Source: Steroidobacter sp. (GTDB lineage Bacteria; Pseudomonadota; Gammaproteobacteria; Steroidobacterales; Steroidobacteraceae). Taken from it: a stretch of DNA of 64,000 bases. The notes below the pieces were generated by a model. It did not search any database. It saw only the letters and a program-made list of their open reading frames with translations, and was not told the DNA's origin. The position numbers were made by a program, and so were the translations under genes. Each line of letters begins with the position of its first letter. Positions within the stretch are counted from its first letter, which is position 1. Location of the stretch: positions 34,217 through 98,216 of the forward strand of contig JAICPY010000003.1 in NCBI GenBank assembly GCA_025929585.1. Reading direction: 5' to 3'. Positions 34,363 to 41,901 of the stretch are shown here, in pieces.

Positions 34363-34417
34363 CTTCGATGCGAGCGGCGCACCGAGCTTGCATCCACACG
34401 AGGACTGTCGACCACCG

Positions 34418-35458
34418 ATGAGCGACTCTGCTCTTGAAACACTTTTCTGGCCGTTCATCGAAGAGCGACTAACCTGGCCGGAGCAAGACACTCTATTCCT
34501 GCGCGCGAGGGATGGATGGCCTCTGCGTCAGCGTCCTTGGCCGCATCTTGTCTGTGAACAGACGTTCAAGCCCGACTTCGATGCGCTGCGACGGGGCGGA
34601 TTTGCAGTCACCGATGGGTCGGATGAGCCTTCGCAGGGGAAGTTCGCTTTGGTGCTCGTGTTGCCACCGAGACAACGAGACGAGGCGCGAGCCTTGTTCG
34701 CGCGTGCGGTCGATCTTGCCAGCCCAGGGGGCCAGGTGATTGCTTGTATGAGCAACAACGAAGGTGCGCGCTCCGGTGAAGGGGATCTCGCTCAACTCGC
34801 GGGGCCGCTCGAGGTCGCGAGCAAGAATAAATGCAGAGTCTTTTGGAGTGCGCCTTTGCAAGGTGCGCTCGATGAAGCATTGCTGAGTCGATGGCGTGCA
34901 TTGGATGCGCCTCGTCAAATCGAGGCGGGCCGATTCGTGAGCCGACCGGGAATATTCGCGTGGGACCGTATCGATCTCGCTTCCGAGCTGCTGGCGAAAC
35001 ATCTTCCGAAGGATTTATCCGGCCACGCCGCGGATCTTGGCGGAGGTTTCGGTTATTTATCTGCGGAGCTGCTCGAGCGTTGTCCTGGTATCACTTCGCT
35101 GGATCTTTACGAGGCCGAGAAGCGGGCACTCGATCTTGCTCGTCAGAATCTCGCCCCGTACGCATCGCGCGCAACGCTCTCGTTTCACTGGCACGATGTA
35201 ACCAGCGGGCTGTCGCGAAAGTACGATGCCATCATCACGAATCCCCCGTTCCATGCGCAGCGCGGAGTAGATCGTCCTGATATCGGGCGGCGGTTCATCT
35301 CGGTCGCAGCGGAATCGCTCAAGCCACGCGGTCGATTATGGCTAGTGGCCAATCGACACCTGCCCTATGAATCGATACTCACCGAGGAGTTCGCTCACGT
35401 TCGCACCGTCACTCAGCAGCATGGATTCAAAATCGTCGAAGGTGTGAAGCGAGGCTGA
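34418..35458 (+). CDS. RsmC-like rRNA guanine-N2 methyltransferase
   Basis: ATG 34418 gives MSDSALETLFWPFIEERL; the track start at 34310 overlaps the GFA gene in another frame. The 346-residue protein has the RsmC/RlmG two-domain plan: a degenerate N-terminal half and a C-terminal catalytic half with DLGGGFGYLSAELLERCPG (motif I) and DAIITNPPFH (NPPF motif), then GRLWLVANRHLPYE. It probably makes m2G in 16S or 23S rRNA. The stop overlaps the RsuA-type start. Confidence 0.87.
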   Translation: MSDSALETLFWPFIEERLTWPEQDTLFLRARDGWPLRQRPWPHLVCEQTFKPDFDALRRGGFAVTDGSDEPSQGKFALVLVLPPRQRDEARALFARAVDLASPGGQVIACMSNNEGARSGEGDLAQLAGPLEVASKNKCRVFWSAPLQGALDEALLSRWRALDAPRQIEAGRFVSRPGIFAWDRIDLASELLAKHLPKDLSGHAADLGGGFGYLSAELLERCPGITSLDLYEAEKRALDLARQNLAPYASRATLSFHWHDVTSGLSRKYDAIITNPPFHAQRGVDRPDIGRRFISVAAESLKPRGRLWLVANRHLPYESILTEEFAHVRTVTQQHGFKIVEGVKRG

Positions 35459-36195
35459 TGACGATGAAAGCCCTAAAGCTCATCGCCAATCTCGGCTATG
35501 GCAGCCGCAAGGACGTCGCGGCAATTTTCCGCGAGGGACGCATCACCGATGCGAACGGCGAGGTGCTGTATGCCGACGATCAGGTCGAACATGCCAATGT
35601 GCAAATCGACGGCGAGCCGCTGGATCCGCCGTTTCCGCTGACGTTGATGCTTCACAAGCCAGTTGGCTACACCTGCTCGACGAAGGACCCCGGGGCGATC
35701 ATCTATGAGTTGCTGCCGCACCGTTTTCGACTTCGATCGCCATTGCTCGCGTCAGTCGGGCGGTTGGATCGAGAGACGACCGGTCTGTTGTTGATGACCG
35801 ATGACGGTGCGTTGCTGCACAAGATTGTCTCGCCGCGTTCCAAGTTGGAGAAGGTTTACGACGTTACGCTGGCGCGCGATCTGCGAGGTGACGAGGCGAA
35901 GACATTCGCAAGCGGCAAACTGAAACTCGAATCCGAGCGTGAGCCGCTCGCTCCAGCCACGCTTGAAGTTCTAGGACCGCGCCAAGCGAGACTGATCTTG
36001 ACGGAAGGCCGCTATCATCAGGCTCGACGCATGTTCGCGGCCGTCGGCAATCATGTCGAGGCGCTGCATCGAAGCCGCATCGGCGGGTTGACGCTCGGGG
36101 ATTTGGAGGAAGGAAACTGGCGGGTCTTGCAGGAGCGAGATCTTGCACGACTGTTTGCGAAAGACTCACGTCAGGGTGATGAGATGATGACGTGA
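35458..36195 (+). CDS. RsuA-family pseudouridine synthase
   Basis: The start overlaps the upstream stop as ATGA (ATG 35464 is an alternative). The 245-residue protein has an N-terminal S4-like region (LGYGSRKDVAAIFREGRI), LMLHKPVGYTCST, the catalytic loop GRLDRETTGLLLMTDDG and LTEGRYHQARRMFAAVGNHVEALHR. It isomerises uridine in rRNA. Coupling with an RsmC-like enzyme suggests joint rRNA modification. The C-terminal residues GDEMMT come from a GATGAGATG repeat that invaded the end of the gene. Confidence 0.9.
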   Translation: MTMKALKLIANLGYGSRKDVAAIFREGRITDANGEVLYADDQVEHANVQIDGEPLDPPFPLTLMLHKPVGYTCSTKDPGAIIYELLPHRFRLRSPLLASVGRLDRETTGLLLMTDDGALLHKIVSPRSKLEKVYDVTLARDLRGDEAKTFASGKLKLESEREPLAPATLEVLGPRQARLILTEGRYHQARRMFAAVGNHVEALHRSRIGGLTLGDLEEGNWRVLQERDLARLFAKDSRQGDEMMT

Positions 36196-36212
36196 TAAGG
36201 TGATGACGCCAG
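36176..36212. repeat. Octamer array (GATGAGATG)
   Basis: Gatgagatgatgacgtgataaggtgatgacgccagaagg spans the end of the pseudouridine synthase gene. It shares the ccagaagg flank with other arrays. No full complementary arm is present. Confidence 0.65.
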
Positions 36213-36331
36213 AAGGTCGTCCTTACAAATCCCGCTGTACCGCCCGCTAGTCAGTACTTCTGCCCCTGCGCCCATCTCTCGGCCGCGCTTACACTTCCGG
36301 CCTTCATCATCGTCCGATGCCTTGATTCATC

Positions 36332-37483
36332 ATGACCTTCACACTATCTCAGCGCGCGCAGAAGCTCACGAGCTCGGCTATTCGTGAAATCCTCAAGGTC
36401 ACCGAAAGACCGGAAGTGATTTCGTTCGCCGGTGGACTGCCTTCGCCCGACACATTTCCGGTAGAGCGCCTGCGCGAGCACACTCAACGGGTCTTGCAAG
36501 AGACGCCGACTGCCGCTCTGCAGTACGGGCCGACCGAAGGGTACATGGCGTTGCGGGAATGGATTGCTGCGAGACATTCGAGCTCCGCTTCCAACGTGCT
36601 CGTGACGACTGGATCGCAGCAAGGCTTGGACCTGCTCGGAAAAGTCTTGATCGATACTGCCAGTCGAGTGCTGGTCGAGACGCCGACGTATCTGGGTGCA
36701 TTACAGGCATTCTCAATGTGCGAACCCCAGTTCGTGTCCGTGCCGTCGGACGAGAATGGACCCGTGTCGGCGTCGCTCGCCGAGCTCGCGCGCGATGCGC
36801 GATTCATGTACTGCTTGCCCAATTTCCAAAATCCGACCGGCCGACGAATTCCGTTGGAGCGACGCCAGCAGTTGGTCGACATCGCGGCGAACCAAGGACT
36901 GTTGCTGCTGGAAGACGATCCCTACGGCGCGTTGTCATATAGCGGGGATGCACTGCCCACGATGCATTCCATGAATCCCGATCAGGTCGTGCATATGGGA
37001 TCGTTTTCCAAGGTGCTCGCGCCGGGTTTGCGCGTCGGTTATGTGATCGCACCGCAAAGCTTGCATCGCAAGCTCGTTCAGGCGAAGCAGGCGGCTGACC
37101 TGCACACGCCGAGTTTCACCCAGCGCATCGTCTACGAAAGCATCAAAGATGGGTTTCTCGACGAGCACATCCCGACGATCCGAAAGCTGTATGGCGAGCG
37201 ATGCACAGCAATGCTCAGCGCAATGAGCAGATATTTTCCTGCCGGAGTGCAATGGAATCGGCCCGAAGGCGGAATGTTCATATGGGTCACACTCCCCATG
37301 GGCATGGACAGCACGAAGCTTTTGGAGCGCGCAATCGCAGCCAATGTCGCATTCGTGCCTGGTGCGCCATTTTTCGCCAACAACCCTCAGGCGAATACGT
37401 TGCGGTTATCTTTCGTCACGGTGCCGCCGGACAAGATTGAAACCGGTGTGAAGATTCTGGGTAGCTTGCTCGAGTCGACGTGA
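36332..37483 (+). CDS. PLP-dependent aminotransferase (class I, MocR/LysN-like)
   Basis: The 383-residue fold-type I enzyme shows VISFAGGLPSPDTFP, LQYGPTEGYMALREWIA, VTTGSQQGLDLLGK, YCLPNFQNPTGRRI, LLEDDPYGALSY and the PLP lysine in SFSKVLAPGLRVGYV. RLSFVTVP at the C-terminus carries the substrate-carboxylate Arg. This subfamily includes 2-aminoadipate and aromatic aminotransferases; there is no winged-helix domain. Neighbours give no substrate clue. Confidence 0.9.
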   Translation: MTFTLSQRAQKLTSSAIREILKVTERPEVISFAGGLPSPDTFPVERLREHTQRVLQETPTAALQYGPTEGYMALREWIAARHSSSASNVLVTTGSQQGLDLLGKVLIDTASRVLVETPTYLGALQAFSMCEPQFVSVPSDENGPVSASLAELARDARFMYCLPNFQNPTGRRIPLERRQQLVDIAANQGLLLLEDDPYGALSYSGDALPTMHSMNPDQVVHMGSFSKVLAPGLRVGYVIAPQSLHRKLVQAKQAADLHTPSFTQRIVYESIKDGFLDEHIPTIRKLYGERCTAMLSAMSRYFPAGVQWNRPEGGMFIWVTLPMGMDSTKLLERAIAANVAFVPGAPFFANNPQANTLRLSFVTVPPDKIETGVKILGSLLEST

Positions 37484-37510
37484 CTGGGCGAACCAATTGA
37501 GCGAATGCCG

Positions 37511-39286
37511 TTAGGCTGCGCCCGCTTGCTGTTCGGTCCGCTCCGCAAGACTCTCGATGCTGCCACGCTTCAAGTCATAGGCAACAACGCAGTTGCGCCC
37601 CTCGCGCTTCGCTTGATAAAGCGCCGAGTCGGCATGCGCAAGCAGCATTCGCAACTCATACCCGGAGATCTTCGTCGAGGCGATTCCAAAACTGGCGGTC
37701 ACGTTCGAGTGCATGCCGAACTCGACCGCCGTTACCGATTCGATCGCAGCACGCAACTGATCGCACCGTTGACGTGCCACGTCCAGCTCGCAACCTGCGA
37801 GCACGATGCCGAATTCTTCGCCGCCGAATCGTCCGAACAAGTCTTGCGGGCGCATCTGACTTTGGCAAACGTCGACTGCCTTCTTGAGAACGAAATCTCC
37901 CGCCGCATGGCCGTAACGGTCGTTGATGGCTTTGAAATAGTCCAGATCGCACAGCACGACGCAAAGCTCCTGTTCGTTCTTGCGGCCAAGCTCGAGCAAT
38001 TGCCCCGCGCGATCGATGAAATGCGGTCGATTCGCGATGCCGGTCAAACCGTCCTTCTGCGAAAGGCGCATGAAGTGCATCTGCAGGCGCTTGGTTTTGT
38101 AGGCCCATAAGGCGATGAAAGCGAGAATGGAAACGAGCAGCGCGATGTATAGGCGGTTGTTCTCGCGTTCCAGCTGCAGGATCTCGTTCTGCTTGTTGAG
38201 CGCATCGATTTGCAGTTGATTCGCGAGGATCTCGTGTTTGACTTTCTCGTAAGCGATCTGTCGCGCGCTGACGTCGTCTAAGTACGCTCTGCTGGCGATC
38301 ATATACTTCGTCTGATAATTCAAGGCCAGCTTGAAGTCACCGCGCTCCTGCGCCAATTCGTAAAGCAACTTGTACGCGGCCACTCCGGGCGCAGTGTGCT
38401 GTTCTTGAACTCCGTTCTCGATGGCACTTAGCGCATGCCGCCGAGCCATGTTCGGGTTCCCTGATCGATGGTACGCGGCCGCCAACAGCGAATCGTATTC
38501 GGCAGTTAGATGCGGATAGCGACTCTCGAGAACCTCACCGTAGTGCTCATTTAGAAACTTAACGGCGGTTCCGAAGCGCCCCTGATCGATGTGCAGATGG
38601 GCGATGTAAGTGCGAATCTGATTCGCGTAAATCGTCTCGCCGATTTGCTCGCATGAATCGACAGCATCGATCAGTTCATCGGTAATCTCGGTTAGCTTGC
38701 CGCTTTTATACAAGGCTTCGAACTTGAGCTGTCCGCCGTTGCACGTGCCTCGACCGGCCCAGTTCTCTTCGATGAGTCGAGAGGCGTATCTGAGGCCAAG
38801 CTCATATTCCCCTACTTGGTTGTAAAGATATGCTGCAACTCCCAAACCTTGCTCGCGTGCGGTTCCGTCCGGAATGCTTGGCAGCAGATCCAGAACGCCA
38901 CTGAGTTTGCTGAAAGCTTCCTTGTAGCGCGTGGCCAGCGCCAGCACGTTCACGACGGTCGTACCGGCACGGAAGCGAAGCGTCGGATCGGAGGATTCCG
39001 TCGCTACGTCTTGCAACAAAGGAATGGATGCCTCGTATTTTCCGTCATAGACGTGCTTCCAGCCTTGCAGATAGCGCAAGTAGTGTCGCTGTTTTTCAGA
39101 AAGAGCTTCGGATTGTCGATCCAGTTTTCCCAACAAAGAAACGAAGCCGGCGTGATCTGAGGTCTTGATTTGATCGGCCCGCCTCAGAAGCTCAGCAGCC
39201 GGTTCAGCGCTCTGAGCTGAAAGTACCGTGGAAAGAAGCCAGCAAAAAAGGAAGAGCCCGCCTCGCAGTCCTCGCGAGGCAGGCAT
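37511..39286 (-). CDS. TPR-GGDEF diguanylate cyclase
   Basis: ATG 39286 starts a signal peptide (GGLFLFCWLLSTVLSAQS), then about 340 residues of TPR-like repeats outside the membrane and a coiled coil. A membrane helix (LYIALLVSILAFIALWAY) is followed by a GGDEF domain with RFGGEEFGIVLAG. The RxxD inhibitory site (RPQD) precedes it by 5 residues. It is therefore a likely active, product-inhibited c-di-GMP synthase sensing a periplasmic ligand. It begins 19 bases after the borosin precursor stop on the same strand. Confidence 0.9.
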   Translation of the reverse strand: MPASRGLRGGLFLFCWLLSTVLSAQSAEPAAELLRRADQIKTSDHAGFVSLLGKLDRQSEALSEKQRHYLRYLQGWKHVYDGKYEASIPLLQDVATESSDPTLRFRAGTTVVNVLALATRYKEAFSKLSGVLDLLPSIPDGTAREQGLGVAAYLYNQVGEYELGLRYASRLIEENWAGRGTCNGGQLKFEALYKSGKLTEITDELIDAVDSCEQIGETIYANQIRTYIAHLHIDQGRFGTAVKFLNEHYGEVLESRYPHLTAEYDSLLAAAYHRSGNPNMARRHALSAIENGVQEQHTAPGVAAYKLLYELAQERGDFKLALNYQTKYMIASRAYLDDVSARQIAYEKVKHEILANQLQIDALNKQNEILQLERENNRLYIALLVSILAFIALWAYKTKRLQMHFMRLSQKDGLTGIANRPHFIDRAGQLLELGRKNEQELCVVLCDLDYFKAINDRYGHAAGDFVLKKAVDVCQSQMRPQDLFGRFGGEEFGIVLAGCELDVARQRCDQLRAAIESVTAVEFGMHSNVTASFGIASTKISGYELRMLLAHADSALYQAKREGRNCVVAYDLKRGSIESLAERTEQQAGAA

Positions 39287-39305
39287 GACAGAGAAACGGG
39301 TCGCT

Positions 39306-39599
39306 CTACGCGCTGATGACACGGGTCATCGGGCTATGGCCGCGGACGTCTTCGTCTGTGTCCGGCTCGTCCTCTTGTTCGGGTTCATCCTCGTCGTCCG
39401 GCGTACGCACCAAGCAGCAAACATTCACTCTCGCACCGAGCAGTTCCTCTAGTTCGCGTTGAGTGCCTGCCCGTAGTACTTCGGCGAGCATCGGATCCAG
39501 GCCCGCCAAACTCAATTGACCTTGAATGTCATCTAGCGTGCTATTGCGAAAACCTGCGTCCTGGCCCATTCGCTCTAGGAAGTCGATCACGTTCGGCAT
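39306..39599 (-). CDS. Candidate split-borosin precursor peptide
   Basis: ATG 39599 follows AAGGAG at 7 bases; the track start at 39662 is too early. The 97-residue peptide begins with a helical leader, MPNVIDFLERMGQDAGFRNS, whose FxxxxGQDA opening and later LDPMLAEVLRAGTQRELEELLG match the borosin-binding domain of SonA-like precursors. ARVNVCCLVRTP (residues 56-67) is a short hydrophobic segment in the position of the SonA core. An acidic stretch DDEDEPEQEDEPDTDED and a tail VRGHSPMTRVISA follow. It is on the same strand as, and two genes downstream of, a SonM/OphMA-type methyltransferase. Confidence 0.72.
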   Translation of the reverse strand: MPNVIDFLERMGQDAGFRNSTLDDIQGQLSLAGLDPMLAEVLRAGTQRELEELLGARVNVCCLVRTPDDEDEPEQEDEPDTDEDVRGHSPMTRVISA

Positions 39600-39668
39600 A
39601 CTTCTCTCCTTTGGAATGATCGTTCGAAGAAACCGTTCGGCGAAAATCTCATGGGAACGCATCCGCGT

Positions 39669-40238
39669 TCACGCAAGCGTGATTTGATTCTGCGGCTGAG
39701 TAACTTGGAGTAGGTACCCGCTGATTTGCGTTTCCCAATGCTCGCGAAAAGCAGATCGGACACGCATCTGAGTATGTGTCCCCGCACACTCATCACTGCA
39801 GGCTCCCAGCCCAGCTTTCGCGAATAGTCGCTCCGCGGCGAGATTCCGAGCGTCATATTGAACCCAAATCTCGTCTATTGGAAATACCTGAAACGATGCT
39901 TGAAACAACCCCTGTACGGTTTCAAGCCCATAGCCTTTCAGACGGCGGTCGGACCTCAACATCAAACCTGCTTCCGCCCGCGTGTGCTCGATCCGCAGGC
40001 TGCAGATGCCGATGGGGCGGCTGATTCTCGATTCGACGACTGTCCAGAAGAATCCTTTTCGCGGCTGGACCTCGCCGGATCGAAGAGCACGGCCGAACTG
40101 CTCGATCGCTTGCTCCGGGCGAAGAGCCGGGCCAATGAACCTCATCGTACCGCTGTCAGTGAATAACTCGCAAAAGATCGATTGATCTTGGGCTTGCAGC
40201 TCGCGGATGAGTAACTGATCGGTGCGGACTGTGAACAC
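39669..40238 (-). CDS. GNAT acetyltransferase in the borosin locus
   Basis: The track ORF starts at 40595, but its first 110 residues are an out-of-frame reading of the methyltransferase gene. GTG 40238 (VFTVRTDQLLIRELQ) is my choice; no Shine-Dalgarno sequence decides. The 189-residue product has RimJ/RimL-type features: TDSGTMRFIGP, SRPIGICSLRI, the acetyl-CoA loop DRRLKGYGLETV and VQYDARNLAAERLFAKAGL. It lies between methyltransferase and precursor, 17 bases after the former, so it may tailor the peptide or be unrelated. Confidence 0.75.
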   Translation of the reverse strand: MFTVRTDQLLIRELQAQDQSIFCELFTDSGTMRFIGPALRPEQAIEQFGRALRSGEVQPRKGFFWTVVESRISRPIGICSLRIEHTRAEAGLMLRSDRRLKGYGLETVQGLFQASFQVFPIDEIWVQYDARNLAAERLFAKAGLGACSDECAGTHTQMRVRSAFREHWETQISGYLLQVTQPQNQITLA

Positions 40239-40255
40239 AGGTTGGAAATCGCGGT

Positions 40256-41047
40256 TCAGCTCGCCGCGCCATCGAGTGCCGCTAGTCGGCGGCGAACGAT
40301 CTCGTCGGGAAGTAAGTCCGCCGCCGGCGGCACGACCAAAGTGGCGTGCAGGTCGACTTCCGCCGCCGGCAAGTCCGCCAGCGAGATGCGTTTGATGGAG
40401 GGTTTCTGAGTCGGCAAGGTCGCTGCTTTGTAAATGAACACCTTGTGATCTAACGGGTATTCTCTTGCCAACACATCGACGAGTACCTGCCGATAAGCCG
40501 GACCGGTTGAGAACCGAGCGAAGCTTCGATCGCCGGCGACGCCGATCTGCCAGAGGATCAAGTAAGCGGAGGTGTCGATCGAGCGTCGGTACCACATGAT
40601 CTGACTAGCTTCGTAGTGCTGGCAGCCGTACTTACCAGGATCGATTCCGAGATCCGCATATAGGCAATCTTCGGCCGAGATGCCCGGCTCCATATGCGCC
40701 GGGAAGCCTTCCCCACGAGCGATTTGGATTGCCTTGTGGGGAGGCCAGGCGAAGACTCCCGGATGTCCGTAGAAGGCCCCGCAAACTTTTTTTCCGGCGC
40801 GGACCTCCGTGAGCATGACATCGACCATTTCGCGATACGTGGCGAGCCGCGATTTGCCCTCCCGGTACAATGACTGAAAGCTGCGTACGTCCTTGTTCAT
40901 TTTAGCCAGCCAAAGCTCGATGATTCCGTTCGAGACGGCAGCGAAGACCACATCGGATTGCTCGATGTAACTGCGCGCTATCGGTGTGAGATGTGAGCCG
41001 AGCGTCATTCCGACGCCCACGCACACCAAGCTCCCTGAAGCCTTCAT
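40256..41047 (-). CDS. Split-borosin peptide alpha-N-methyltransferase (SonM/OphMA-like)
   Basis: ATG 41047 follows GGGAGG. The 263-residue tetrapyrrole-methylase-fold protein starts GSLVCVGVGMTLGSHLTPIARSYIE. It has Y61-x5-R67-x3-Y71 in LYREGKSRLATYREM and Y93 in FYGHPGVFA, matching the catalytic Tyr-Arg-Tyr set and Tyr98 of OphMA. GISAEDCLYADLGIDPGKYG and YLILWQIGVAGD are typical of SonM-like split enzymes. It should N-methylate backbone amides of a separate peptide using SAM. No corrin or porphyrin genes are nearby, which argues against a tetrapyrrole role. Confidence 0.85.
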   Translation of the reverse strand: MKASGSLVCVGVGMTLGSHLTPIARSYIEQSDVVFAAVSNGIIELWLAKMNKDVRSFQSLYREGKSRLATYREMVDVMLTEVRAGKKVCGAFYGHPGVFAWPPHKAIQIARGEGFPAHMEPGISAEDCLYADLGIDPGKYGCQHYEASQIMWYRRSIDTSAYLILWQIGVAGDRSFARFSTGPAYRQVLVDVLAREYPLDHKVFIYKAATLPTQKPSIKRISLADLPAAEVDLHATLVVPPAADLLPDEIVRRRLAALDGAAS

Positions 41048-41433
41048 AGTGCTACGCCTCCCCGTGGCGATCCTTCGAATTCGCGATGCCTAAGGCATCC
41101 TGCGTCTCGTAATCGAGCGCAATGCCTGAGGGCGGATTGAACACGCTTTTGCCCGATCAAACGACGCGTGATCTCCGAAGAGCGAACGCCTTCACGAACT
41201 TAGGCGCTTATTTTGTCTAATCGAGCCGTGCGACGCCTCTGGGTTGGACGTAATCAGGCTGCCCCGCGAAACGCCTTTCTTGAATCTCGCCGGTTGCAGG
41301 CGAGCAACTATTGAATCGCCGCACGGATTGCATTCGACGAAGCGACGAATAGCTGCGTCCAGCCGCTCCCTCCTGCATTGCTGCAGACACTTGTCTGGCC
41401 TTTAATCATCGGCACCCGCTGGAGATACATGGC
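41048..41433. other. Divergent intergenic region, borosin and iorA promoters
   Basis: About 385 bases separate the minus-strand borosin genes from the plus-strand oxidoreductase genes, so both promoters must lie here. I see no confident -35/-10 pair or operator. GCCGGTTGCAGGCGAGC-like and CTCCTGCATTGCTGCAGA stretches give weak hairpins. The ORF at 41308-41520 on the minus strand looks spurious. Confidence 0.5.
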
Positions 41434-41892
41434 ATGGCATTGACTCTCAACATCAACGGAAAGTCCCACACCGTCGCAGTCGATCCCGAAACGCCGCTGT
41501 TGTGGGTGTTGCGAGATCATCTAGGGATGACCGGCACGAAGTTCGGCTGCGGCATCTCGCAATGCGGAGCCTGCACGGTTCATCTGGACGGCGCTGCTAC
41601 GCGCTCATGTCGGGTGCCCGCACAAGCCGCGGCGGGCATGAAGATTACGACCATCGAAGGACTCTCCGCCGACGCGACTCATCCGCTGCAGAAACTGTGG
41701 GTCGAGATGAACGTGCCACAGTGCGGATACTGCCAGGCCGGAATGCTGATGACAGCAGCAGCGCTGCTCGAGCAGATCCCGAACCCGACCGATGCCGACA
41801 TCGATGCTTGGATGACGAATATCTGCCGATGCGGAACCTATCCTCGCATTCGCGCGGCGATCCATCGAGCGGCCGAAGCGCTGCGGGCTTGA
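41434..41892 (+). CDS. iorA: (2Fe-2S)-binding subunit of xanthine dehydrogenase-family oxidoreductase (IorA-like)
   Basis: The 152-residue protein has two [2Fe-2S] clusters: [18 protein letters not shown] with the later Cys in TRSC for the plant-ferredoxin type, and [11 protein letters not shown] with [10 protein letters not shown] for the helical type. It matches the small subunit of isoquinoline 1-oxidoreductase-like molybdenum hydroxylases. It lies 9 bases before the large subunit and delivers electrons from it. The physiological substrate is not known. Confidence 0.92.
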   Translation: MALTLNINGKSHTVAVDPETPLLWVLRDHLGMTGTKFGCGISQCGACTVHLDGAATRSCRVPAQAAAGMKITTIEGLSADATHPLQKLWVEMNVPQCGYCQAGMLMTAAALLEQIPNPTDADIDAWMTNICRCGTYPRIRAAIHRAAEALRA

Positions 41893-41901
41893 GGATAAGT
41901 C

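Noticed and set aside
40239-40595. N-terminal 119 residues of the 308-residue GNAT ORF
   Set aside because: They are an alternate-frame reading of the methyltransferase gene.
40256-41047. Precorrin or uroporphyrin methyltransferase
   Set aside because: The fold is shared, but the Y-x5-R-x3-Y and FYGHPGVFA signature and the precursor-like neighbour fit a borosin enzyme, and no tetrapyrrole genes are nearby.
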